DNA of 20,455 nucleotides from a virus. The stretch is from IMG/VR virus record IMGVR_UViG_3300030450_000515, positions 1 to 20,455 of that record; one strand, 5' to 3'. The position numbers and the translations under genes are program-made. Each line of letters starts with the position of its first letter. Positions within the stretch are counted from its first letter, which is position 1. Below, one piece after another: positions 1-5,033 of this stretch. Below the pieces are notes generated by a model. The model had not been told where the DNA came from. It did not search any database and saw only the letters and a program-made list of their open reading frames with translations.

Positions 1-1
1 A

Positions 2-1015
2 GTATTGATGGCCTCGGATGCAGCCGCCGCCAGTGGGGCGAATGCTATTTTTACCAACGCCACTTATCAACTCAAGACCTGGGTACATGTGGCTGTGGTC
101 GGAAGCGTTACTGCTGGAGATATTAAAGTGTATATAGGTGGCGAATTAAAGGATACTGTTTCTGCACCAACGAACTTTGGGACGTGGCCTACTGCCACTT
201 GGCCTTTCAATGCTTATATTAGCCCCACACCTGTTATACTAAACCAATATGGGGCCTGGACTACTAATAATGATTTTGCGTTTAATGGAAAATGGGGGCA
301 AACAAGGTGGTATGACGGAGCTTTGAGCGCGGCAGAAGTAGAAGATAATTATAATAACACCAAACACAATTATTTAGGAAGCGGAGTTAATGTGACTTTT
401 GGCACAGGAAACTTTAATAAAGGGGTAGACTTTAATTATGGCGGCGGCGGTTCTGCCTCCTCTACCTACATTGTGCTTCCTGGAGCGGTGGCTGGAACAG
501 CTACCTCTGATCTATCTATTTCATTTTGGTTTAAGCAGTTAGGAAGTACTAGTTCAGGAAGTCACCTAATATGCTCAGACTCCGGTGTATCTGGAGGTGC
601 AGCGGGATATTATACTAAATACGATATTATGTTGCCTACTGGAGGAAGTGCAGGAAAAATTAGGATAGATTTTGGCAATGGGTCAAGCTCAGATACTCAA
701 GCATTTTCAACCTCTACTACTTGGACAGACGGGAATTGGCATCATTTAGTTTATACTATGGAGTGGAATAGCGGAGGTTCGTATTTTGATATAAAACTAT
801 ATCAAAACGGCGTCCTTGACCCCTTAACTCCTTCTACCACTTCTGGGCAAACGGTGGTTGCAGGAGACACATATACCACTGTAGGAGGTTTTTATAGAGC
901 GGATCAAGATACTTTTTATGGGTATAATTCGGGAACTATGGATCAATTAAGGTTTTTTAATACCGCTCTTTCTCAAGCCGAAATAGACCAATTATACCTC
1001 GAAGCAGCATGTTAA
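2..1015 (+). CDS. LamG-like tail appendage/adhesin protein, 5'-truncated by window edge
   Basis: The reading frame is open to the left edge, so the true start lies upstream; the TTG at 5 and ATG at 8 are unlikely to be the real start. The visible 337 residues read as two concanavalin-A/LamG-like beta-sandwich units. The first (about residues 1-122) has the pattern WVHVAVVGS...IKVYIGGEL and ends with the usual LamG exit WYDGALSAAEVEDNY. The second (about 130-333) has ISFWFKQ, GNWHHLVYTMEW and a matching exit FFNTALSQAEIDQLY. Such domains bind glycans or other surface ligands, and in phages they sit on tail fibres or other exposed virion parts. The next gene starts 13 bases after the stop and is also a beta-rich tail-type protein, which supports a receptor-binding role. 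Domain assignment is from pattern recognition; the ligand is unknown. A virion surface decoration role is the main alternative. Confidence 0.75.
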   Translation, partial: VLMASDAAAASGANAIFTNATYQLKTWVHVAVVGSVTAGDIKVYIGGELKDTVSAPTNFGTWPTATWPFNAYISPTPVILNQYGAWTTNNDFAFNGKWGQTRWYDGALSAAEVEDNYNNTKHNYLGSGVNVTFGTGNFNKGVDFNYGGGGSASSTYIVLPGAVAGTATSDLSISFWFKQLGSTSSGSHLICSDSGVSGGAAGYYTKYDIMLPTGGSAGKIRIDFGNGSSSDTQAFSTSTTWTDGNWHHLVYTMEWNSGGSYFDIKLYQNGVLDPLTPSTTSGQTVVAGDTYTTVGGFYRADQDTFYGYNSGTMDQLRFFNTALSQAEIDQLYLEAAC

Positions 1016-1027
1016 AAAATTAAAATT

Positions 1028-2338
1028 ATGGCACTAACAAAAATCACAGCACCTGAATTATTTGACTTAAGCGTGATAGATACGTCGCTACAGTTACCTA
1101 CAGGCACGACCTTAGAAAGACCTACTTCTCCCAGTACAGGAGAATGGAGATATAATACCGATGAGAAATATGTAGAGTATTGGGATGGATCAAATTGGAG
1201 GCAAATAGAGACAGAAGTTACCTTACCAGATTTTTTTAATGTAAGAGAATATACTGGTAATTCTGCAGTCTCTTATCCTAGTACTAGTCCGCAAACTATT
1301 TCTACTGATTTTCCTTTTGATTTATCAATTACCAAAGCACTCGACGGAGCAGCGAGATCTTGGAATGTGTGTGATACTTTACGAAACGACACTGACAACG
1401 GTACGGGATTTAATATAATTGGAGGTAATACAATGAATTTTAATAACACTAATGCTGAAACATCTGGAGGCCCAGGGACGATTGCTTATGCTACTCTAAA
1501 AGACACGACTAATACAACCGCTGGAAATCAAAGTTTTAACTGGGGTACTACCAATAATGATTATGGTATGAATGGCTCTGGAGTAAAGTATGTAAATTAT
1601 TATTTTAACGGCGGAGGGTATCCCACAGCAGTTAACTCGGGAGGACAAACACCAACTTCAGGTTCTAAAATGTTAGATGGAGTAGCAAGCACAAGTAATT
1701 TTGACACCTCCACAAATTACCCTAGTAAACAAACTATTAATAGTAATAATAATTTTAGTATTAGTCTAGTATCAGGAGGAGGAGTCGTGCAAATTCCCCA
1801 TTCATTAGGCACACCGCCTGATTTTATCCTACTTAAAGCTATATCCGTAGAAGATTGGGTGGTGTGGCACTCAACTATAGGCACAGGAAAATATATGAGT
1901 TTTACAAGGAATGAGGATGGTGCAGGTACAGGTAAAGATAATCAATTTACAAGGCCACTTAGTTTTTCTACTGTAAGTAGCACACTTATAGCAAATAGTT
2001 GGACCGGAACAAGTTTAGAATATGTTTGCTATGCTTGGGCAAATAAGACCGGAGTATCATCATTCGGTTCATATCCAGGGAGCGGAGCGAGCACGTCTAT
2101 AGTTGGGTTAGGGTTTCAGCCAACGTTTTTAATTGTTAAATCATACTCTGGCTCTAGTAATACTGATTGGCTAGTGATTGACGCAGAAAGAGGTGCTAAT
2201 GAACAATTATATATAAATACTAACTCAGCAGAGACAACAGCAAGCGGATGGTCTTTTGATCTAGACGGATTTACACCAAACGGAAGTGGCAACTGGGATG
2301 CTGTGGGAACAAATTATATTTATATGGCCTGGGCTTAA
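1028..2338 (+). CDS. Tail fibre-type protein with three repeated beta modules (DUF7483-like)
   Basis: This 436-aa protein opens with a short segment typical of phage tail appendages (residues 28-60: GTTLERP...PSTGEWRYN...EYWDGSNWRQ). The rest contains what I read as three diverged copies of one module, at about 97-200, 250-345 and 358-436. Each begins with a hydrophobic strand after a proline (PFDLSITKA, PDFILLKAI, PTFLIVKSY), continues with a tryptophan strand (SWNVCDTLRN, DWVVWHSTIG, DWLVIDAERG) and closes with an aromatic strand (VKYVNYYFN, LEYVCYAWA, NYIYMAWA). I recall this module as common in marine phage tail proteins and believe it is catalogued as DUF7483; that name is from memory. 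The start is an ATG preceded by an A-rich leader with no Shine-Dalgarno. Likely role: distal tail or receptor-binding component. No enzymatic motif is visible. Confidence 0.65.
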   Translation: MALTKITAPELFDLSVIDTSLQLPTGTTLERPTSPSTGEWRYNTDEKYVEYWDGSNWRQIETEVTLPDFFNVREYTGNSAVSYPSTSPQTISTDFPFDLSITKALDGAARSWNVCDTLRNDTDNGTGFNIIGGNTMNFNNTNAETSGGPGTIAYATLKDTTNTTAGNQSFNWGTTNNDYGMNGSGVKYVNYYFNGGGYPTAVNSGGQTPTSGSKMLDGVASTSNFDTSTNYPSKQTINSNNNFSISLVSGGGVVQIPHSLGTPPDFILLKAISVEDWVVWHSTIGTGKYMSFTRNEDGAGTGKDNQFTRPLSFSTVSSTLIANSWTGTSLEYVCYAWANKTGVSSFGSYPGSGASTSIVGLGFQPTFLIVKSYSGSSNTDWLVIDAERGANEQLYINTNSAETTASGWSFDLDGFTPNGSGNWDAVGTNYIYMAWA

Positions 2339-2356
2339 AAAATTAAATTTAATAAC

Positions 2357-2656
2357 ATGGAAACAACAATTTTAATATTAATCGGATTAGTAGTTTTGCT
2401 AATCGTAATAAACATAGTCTCAATATGGCTATCAAAAAAAGGTCTTACTAAAGATGAGAATAACAATATGATTCCGGATATTTTAGAGAAAAAGTTTTCT
2501 CAAATGAAGGATGATGTGTCTAAACGTGTAGATCGTGTGGGCCAGGAGCTTAAAGATGTTACGAAAGCTATAAAAGAGGTGGGAAACCAAATAGGGGACG
2601 TGCCTGGCGCAATGCAAGGAAAAAACAGATCTGGTAAAAAATCTAAAAAAAGATGA
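2357..2656 (+). CDS. Small membrane-anchored coiled-coil protein, possible spanin-like lysis component
   Basis: The 99-aa product has one N-terminal hydrophobic segment (about residues 4-25, ILILIGLVVLLIVINIVSIW). A short Asp/Asn loop follows (DENNNMIPD, about 33-41) that resembles a calcium-type loop. Next comes a heptad-like helical region (about 45-85) and a very basic tail (GKNRSGKKSKKR). An N-terminal anchor plus a coiled coil, located directly upstream of a holin candidate and an endolysin, is the architecture of an inner-membrane spanin subunit, but no outer-membrane lipoprotein partner with a lipobox is visible beside it. It could equally be a structural or holin-accessory membrane protein. 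The gene follows the tail gene by 18 bases, and its stop overlaps the start of a tiny frame at 2653 (ATGA). Function is inferred from shape and position only. Confidence 0.5.
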   Translation: METTILILIGLVVLLIVINIVSIWLSKKGLTKDENNNMIPDILEKKFSQMKDDVSKRVDRVGQELKDVTKAIKEVGNQIGDVPGAMQGKNRSGKKSKKR

Positions 2657-2736
2657 ATTACGTTCAAGATACTACTCTAGGGGAAATAACTGTAAACTAT
2701 ATTTATGTTTCATCTAAACAAAATGACTGTGACTGA
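2653..2736 (+). CDS. Tiny candidate ORF (27 aa), unknown
   Basis: An ATG at 2653 overlaps the stop of the preceding gene as ATGA, and the frame reads 27 codons to TGA at 2734-2736, ending inside the start of the 51-aa membrane gene at 2723. The peptide (MNYVQDTTLGEITVNYIYVS...) has no recognisable domain and no clear membrane segment. The overlaps on both sides fit a translationally coupled cassette, which is the only reason to list it. It may be no more than a re-initiation leader carrying ribosomes to the next gene. Confidence 0.2.
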   Translation: MNYVQDTTLGEITVNYIYVSSKQNDCD

Positions 2737-2878
2737 TATAAAAGTTTATGCGCTAACGGCGGGAGCTTTAGCCACTTCAATGACGGACATTGATGTCGTG
2801 CTTAAAATTATTGCTACATTAGTGGCGATTGGGTATACTTTACACAAATGGTATATAATGCATGGAAAGAATAAGTGA
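2723..2878 (+). CDS. Candidate small holin (51 aa)
   Basis: This short frame starts ATG ACT GTG and reads 51 codons to TGA at 2876-2878. The product has a weakly hydrophobic first segment (about residues 8-20, YALTAGALATS), an Asp-containing turn (TDID) and a stronger hydrophobic helix (about 25-40, VVLKIIATLVAIGYTL), ending in the basic tail HKWYIMHGKNK. Small size, one or two membrane helices and a charged tail are typical of small holins. The position is typical too: the next gene, a peptidase endolysin, begins inside it (17-base overlap, different frame). Holins form membrane lesions that let the endolysin reach the cell wall. The 165-aa Holin_3TMs-like gene just downstream may be the main holin, in which case this one could be an antiholin or accessory pore. 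Confidence 0.55.
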   Translation: MTVTDIKVYALTAGALATSMTDIDVVLKIIATLVAIGYTLHKWYIMHGKNK

Positions 2879-3323
2879 GCATGTGTCTTATAAGGAAGGT
2901 GTTAAATCTAACACCGCAAGTAGACTAGGCATAGATAACACTCCGGGCTCTTACGAACTTTCTAATATGGGAATACTAGCCGATAACATTTTTGAACCCT
3001 TGCGAAAATGGGTGGGAGGTCCCATAAAAATAAATAGTTATTTCAGATGTGAAAAATTAAATACTGCTATTGGTGGAAGTTCCCGCTCACAACATTGCCA
3101 GGGCCGTGCACTTGACGTGGATGACACATTTGGTCATAAAACAAATGCTGAGATGTTTCACTATATTAAAGAAAATTTAAATTTTGATCAAATTATATGG
3201 GAGTTTGGAGATGATAACAATCCTGATTGGGTACATATAAGTTATGTGTCTCATAGTGAAAATAGAGGTAGGGCTTTAAAGGCTGTAAAAGAAAATGGCA
3301 AAACAAATTATCAAGCTATATGA
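2862..3323 (+). CDS. Endolysin: M15-type zinc D,D-/L,D-peptidase (Peptidase_M15_3-like)
   Basis: The 153-aa protein carries the M15/hedgehog-type zinc site: His78 and Asp85 in SQHCQGRALDVDD (spacing H-x6-D) and the second histidine, His125, in PDWVHISY. Glu114 in IIWEFGD is a candidate catalytic base. The segment INSYFRCEKLNTAIGG (about 57-72) before the first zinc ligand is typical of the phage Peptidase_M15_3 group. These enzymes cut peptide bridges or the D-Ala ends of peptidoglycan stem peptides. There is no signal peptide or SAR-type anchor, so it should need a holin to reach the wall, and holin candidates flank it on both sides. Its stop overlaps the next start as ATGA. All expected metal ligands are present, and the length is normal for a one-domain phage lysin of Gram-negative hosts. 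The exact bond cleaved cannot be told from sequence. Confidence 0.88.
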   Translation: MERISEHVSYKEGVKSNTASRLGIDNTPGSYELSNMGILADNIFEPLRKWVGGPIKINSYFRCEKLNTAIGGSSRSQHCQGRALDVDDTFGHKTNAEMFHYIKENLNFDQIIWEFGDDNNPDWVHISYVSHSENRGRALKAVKENGKTNYQAI

Positions 3324-3817
3324 GTAAAAAGAAAAAAAAGTTTGGGCAAACCACAGTGGGGAGAATATTAAAAGCTTCAGTGGGGCTAATAAACCCAACT
3401 TTAGGGAATATCATTAATGGAAACATGGGTATTGAAGACGTAATATCTTCGATAAAAACAGCAGACGCCCCGGCCGAAGACAAAATTAAAGCCCAAGAAA
3501 TGGTTCTCGAAGCCTATGAAGCTGAAGTAGCGGACAGAGCCTCAGCTAGACAAAGAGAAATGGCGGCTCTTGCAGCGGGGTCAAACGATATACTATTTAA
3601 GACTGTAGGGTGGGGTATAACCTTATGTTTTGTCGGAGTGGTGGCTGGAGCTATCGGCTTGTGGGAAGTCCCCGAAGAGTCGCAAAGGCTATTTGATATG
3701 GGTTTTGGAGCAGTAGTAGCGGCATTTACTCAAGTTATTGGATATTATTTTGGATCTTCAGCAGGAAGTAAACATAAAACTAACATGATGAGCGGTGGCC
3801 AAGACAATCAATTATAG
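3320..3817 (+). CDS. Holin, Holin_3TMs-like
   Basis: The 165-aa protein has a basic N-terminus (KKKKKFG), a soluble helical region (about residues 35-90, with KIKAQEMVLEAYEAEVADR followed by SARQREM) and two clear membrane helices at about 95-115 (VGWGITLCFVGVVAGAIGLW) and 127-146 (GFGAVVAAFTQVIGYYFG). It ends in a short hydrophilic tail (SSAGSKHKTN). The amphipathic helix rich in Ala/Glu/Arg before the membrane pair, and the closing YYFGSSAGS, are what I recall of the Holin_3TMs family found next to phage lysins. The role would be timed permeabilisation of the inner membrane. The gene is coupled to the lysin by an ATGA overlap, and its 3' end overlaps the start of a 45-aa gene in another frame. 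The family call is from memory of the pattern. Confidence 0.75.
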   Translation: MSKKKKKFGQTTVGRILKASVGLINPTLGNIINGNMGIEDVISSIKTADAPAEDKIKAQEMVLEAYEAEVADRASARQREMAALAAGSNDILFKTVGWGITLCFVGVVAGAIGLWEVPEESQRLFDMGFGAVVAAFTQVIGYYFGSSAGSKHKTNMMSGGQDNQL

Positions 3818-3932
3818 TGTACATCAGGCGCGCCCTAAAATAAAAAGACCTGGGGTTCACGCTAAGACAAAAACTTCTTCTTTAAAATCTTCAAAGAATT
3901 ACCGCAAACTCTACCGAGGGCAAGGGCGTTAA
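3795..3932 (+). CDS. Small basic conserved protein (45 aa), GTG start, unknown function
   Basis: A GTG at 3795 opens a 45-codon frame ending TAA at 3930-3932. It starts inside the 3' end of the holin gene, and an in-frame TGA lies at 3789-3791, so GTG is the only plausible start. The product is very basic and mostly polar, with a C-terminal part KSSKNYRKLYRGQGR. I recall similar KSSKNY-xx-YRGQGR endings in short hypothetical proteins of marine phages, always beside packaging or lysis genes; that is memory, not a search. It has no membrane segment and no known domain. The charge suggests nucleic-acid or capsid contact, but this is speculation. Its stop lies a few bases upstream of the AT-rich leader of the next gene. 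Confidence 0.5.
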   Translation: MAKTINYSVHQARPKIKRPGVHAKTKTSSLKSSKNYRKLYRGQGR

Positions 3933-3940
3933 ATTATTTG

Positions 3941-3948
3941 TATCTTTA
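3941..3948 (+). promoter_or_regulatory. Weak TAnnTTTG-like -7 element before the 74-aa gene
   Basis: TATCTTTA matches seven of eight positions of the Bacteroidota -7 consensus TAnnTTTG and lies 23 bases before the ATG at 3971. I see no TTG at the usual -33 spacing, so support is weak. A TTG start at 3938 would lie inside this element, which argues against that longer frame. Confidence 0.3.
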
Positions 3949-3958
3949 TATTCAAATT

Positions 3959-3973
3959 AAATCTAATCTAATG
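3959..3973 (+). promoter_or_regulatory. Recurrent leader motif AAATCTAATCTAATG, copy 1
   Basis: This 15-base sequence ends in the start codon of the 74-aa gene. Identical sequence occurs at 12478-12492 and a one-base variant at 9737-9751, each also ending in an ATG start. There is no Shine-Dalgarno. It may be the 5' end of a short transcript leader or a translation-initiation signal. Confidence 0.5.
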
Positions 3974-4195
3974 GATATAAGGAAGATTTCTGTAGGTCCG
4001 GATTATAAGTCTGGGGCGATGCATTACTTAGTGGGTCAAGAGGTTTTAAGCGGGAAATATTTTATTCATCTTATTCAATACGTGGACACTTCGCGTTCTA
4101 TTAAAATTTGGATTCAAAGAAAAGGCGAGATTCTTTTATGGAAAGAGTTTAACTCTCATGTTCCTATTTCTATAGAGTATAACATAAATTTCTAA
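3971..4195 (+). CDS. Conserved small phage protein (74 aa), unknown function
   Basis: I choose the ATG at 3971 (MDIRKISVGPDYKSGAMHYL). The longer frame from TTG at 3938 would translate the promoter-like and leader sequence, and the repeated leader motif places its ATG here. The 74-aa product is compact and looks all-beta: alternating hydrophobic strands (MHYLVGQEVL, YFIHLIQYV, SIKIWIQRKG, EILLWKEF) and a closing PISIEYNINF. I recall near-identical small proteins upstream of the terminase in marine flavobacterial phages, but no function comes with that memory. The stop overlaps the next start as TAATG, so the two products are probably made together; the neighbour is a GroES-like protein. Confidence 0.7.
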   Translation: MDIRKISVGPDYKSGAMHYLVGQEVLSGKYFIHLIQYVDTSRSIKIWIQRKGEILLWKEFNSHVPISIEYNINF

Positions 4196-4758
4196 TGAAG
4201 TCACCTTTTTACTTTATTGTACGACCCTTAGGAGGTAAAAGATATAACAATACCAAAAAGATTGGAGATATTGATTTTATTACTAGCTCTTCAGAAGAAG
4301 ACTATAAGTTTTCTAATAGAGAGGCTTTAGTTGAGCAATTACCACTTCACTATAAAGGAGGTATAAGAATTTCTGATACACTTTTAGTTCATCATAATGT
4401 TTTCAAATACTATAACGACATGAGGGGAAGGCAACAAAGCGGTAAGAGTTATTTTAAAGACGATTTGTTTTTTGTAGATAATGAGCAGTTTTATATGTAT
4501 AAGCAAAACGGCCAGTGGTATAGCCATGATAGGTATTGTTTTATAAAACCTTTAAAGACCAAAAAATCTTTTATTTTTAAAAGAGGACAAGAAGAACCTT
4601 TGATGGGGGAAATGAAATATCCTAATAAGTATTTAATTTCACAAGGAGTAGAAAAAGGAGCACACGTTAGCTTTAAACCGGAGAGTGAATATGAGTTTGA
4701 AGTGGAGGGAGAGAAACTCTATAGAATGTATGACCACCAAATAACATTAATGGTATGA
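4195..4758 (+). CDS. GroES-like co-chaperonin candidate with two tandem barrels
   Basis: The 187-aa protein reads as two GroES-fold units in a row. The N-terminal one (about residues 5-105) begins FIVRPLGGKRY, has a loop GDIDFITSSS resembling the GroES mobile loop, and continues with HYKGGIRISDTLLVHHNVF, comparable to the VKVGD-x-V turn. The C-terminal one (about 110-187) begins SHDRYCFIKPL, comparable to the DRVLVKPL start of GroES, then SQGVEKGAHVSFKPESEYE and EVEGEKLYRMYDHQITLMV, comparable to the GroES ending EEYLILRESDILAVV. Phage co-chaperonins (T4 gp31 type) adapt the host GroEL chamber to fold capsid protein, which would fit the position upstream of packaging and capsid genes. A normal GroES is about 97 aa, so the length equals two copies. 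The mobile loop of the second unit seems shortened. Assignment is by eye and could be wrong; a structure prediction would settle it. Confidence 0.55.
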   Translation: MKSPFYFIVRPLGGKRYNNTKKIGDIDFITSSSEEDYKFSNREALVEQLPLHYKGGIRISDTLLVHHNVFKYYNDMRGRQQSGKSYFKDDLFFVDNEQFYMYKQNGQWYSHDRYCFIKPLKTKKSFIFKRGQEEPLMGEMKYPNKYLISQGVEKGAHVSFKPESEYEFEVEGEKLYRMYDHQITLMV

Positions 4759-5033
4759 GCTCAGAATTATTAAAAGTTCAAATTATAGAAGCAGGAAGAA
4801 AAGCTGTTGAGCAACTTATTAAAGTAGCTAAAGAAAATATTATTAAACCCGACCCTGAAGATGAATTAGCGGCAGACAGATTAAAGAATGCAGCGGCTAC
4901 TAAAAAGTTAGCAATTTTTGATGCATTTGAAATATTAAATAAAATAGATGCCGAACAAGAAAATATAAACATGTCTGTTAATAATCAAAAGACAGACACA
5001 AAACAAGGATTTGCAGAACGAAGATCAAAATAA
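4755..5033 (+). CDS. Small helical protein in terminase small-subunit position
   Basis: The 92-aa product is mainly helical and charged: an N-terminal helix ELLKVQIIEAGRKAVEQLIK, an acidic patch KPDPEDELAADRLKNAAATK, a second helix KLAIFDAFEILNKIDAEQ and a polar tail ending GFAERRSK. It starts with an ATGA overlap with the GroES-like gene, and its last 23 bases overlap the TTG start of the large terminase. A small helical gene directly coupled to the large subunit is the usual place for TerS, the DNA-recognition subunit that forms a ring. I see no convincing helix-turn-helix, so this is a positional guess. I recall similar short proteins in the same place in related phages, annotated hypothetical. 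A packaging or regulatory accessory protein is the alternative. Confidence 0.45.
   Translation: MSSELLKVQIIEAGRKAVEQLIKVAKENIIKPDPEDELAADRLKNAAATKKLAIFDAFEILNKIDAEQENINMSVNNQKTDTKQGFAERRSK

Noticed and set aside
1012-2347. Repeat TTAAAAAATTAAA over two stop codons (1012-1024 and 2335-2347)
   Set aside because: Probably just the A-rich leader style plus a TAA stop; too A/T-simple to claim as a regulatory repeat.
4778-4972. Reverse-strand ORF opposite the 92-aa gene
   Set aside because: Low-complexity Ser/Ala/Leu product, no leader, fully antisense to a better-supported gene; a shadow of its codon pattern. The other reverse-strand frames (5736-6095, 8220-8402, 8946-9155, 10456-10641, 12698-12934, 15274-15456, 15744-16022, 18482-18857, 19520-19717) were rejected for the same reason.
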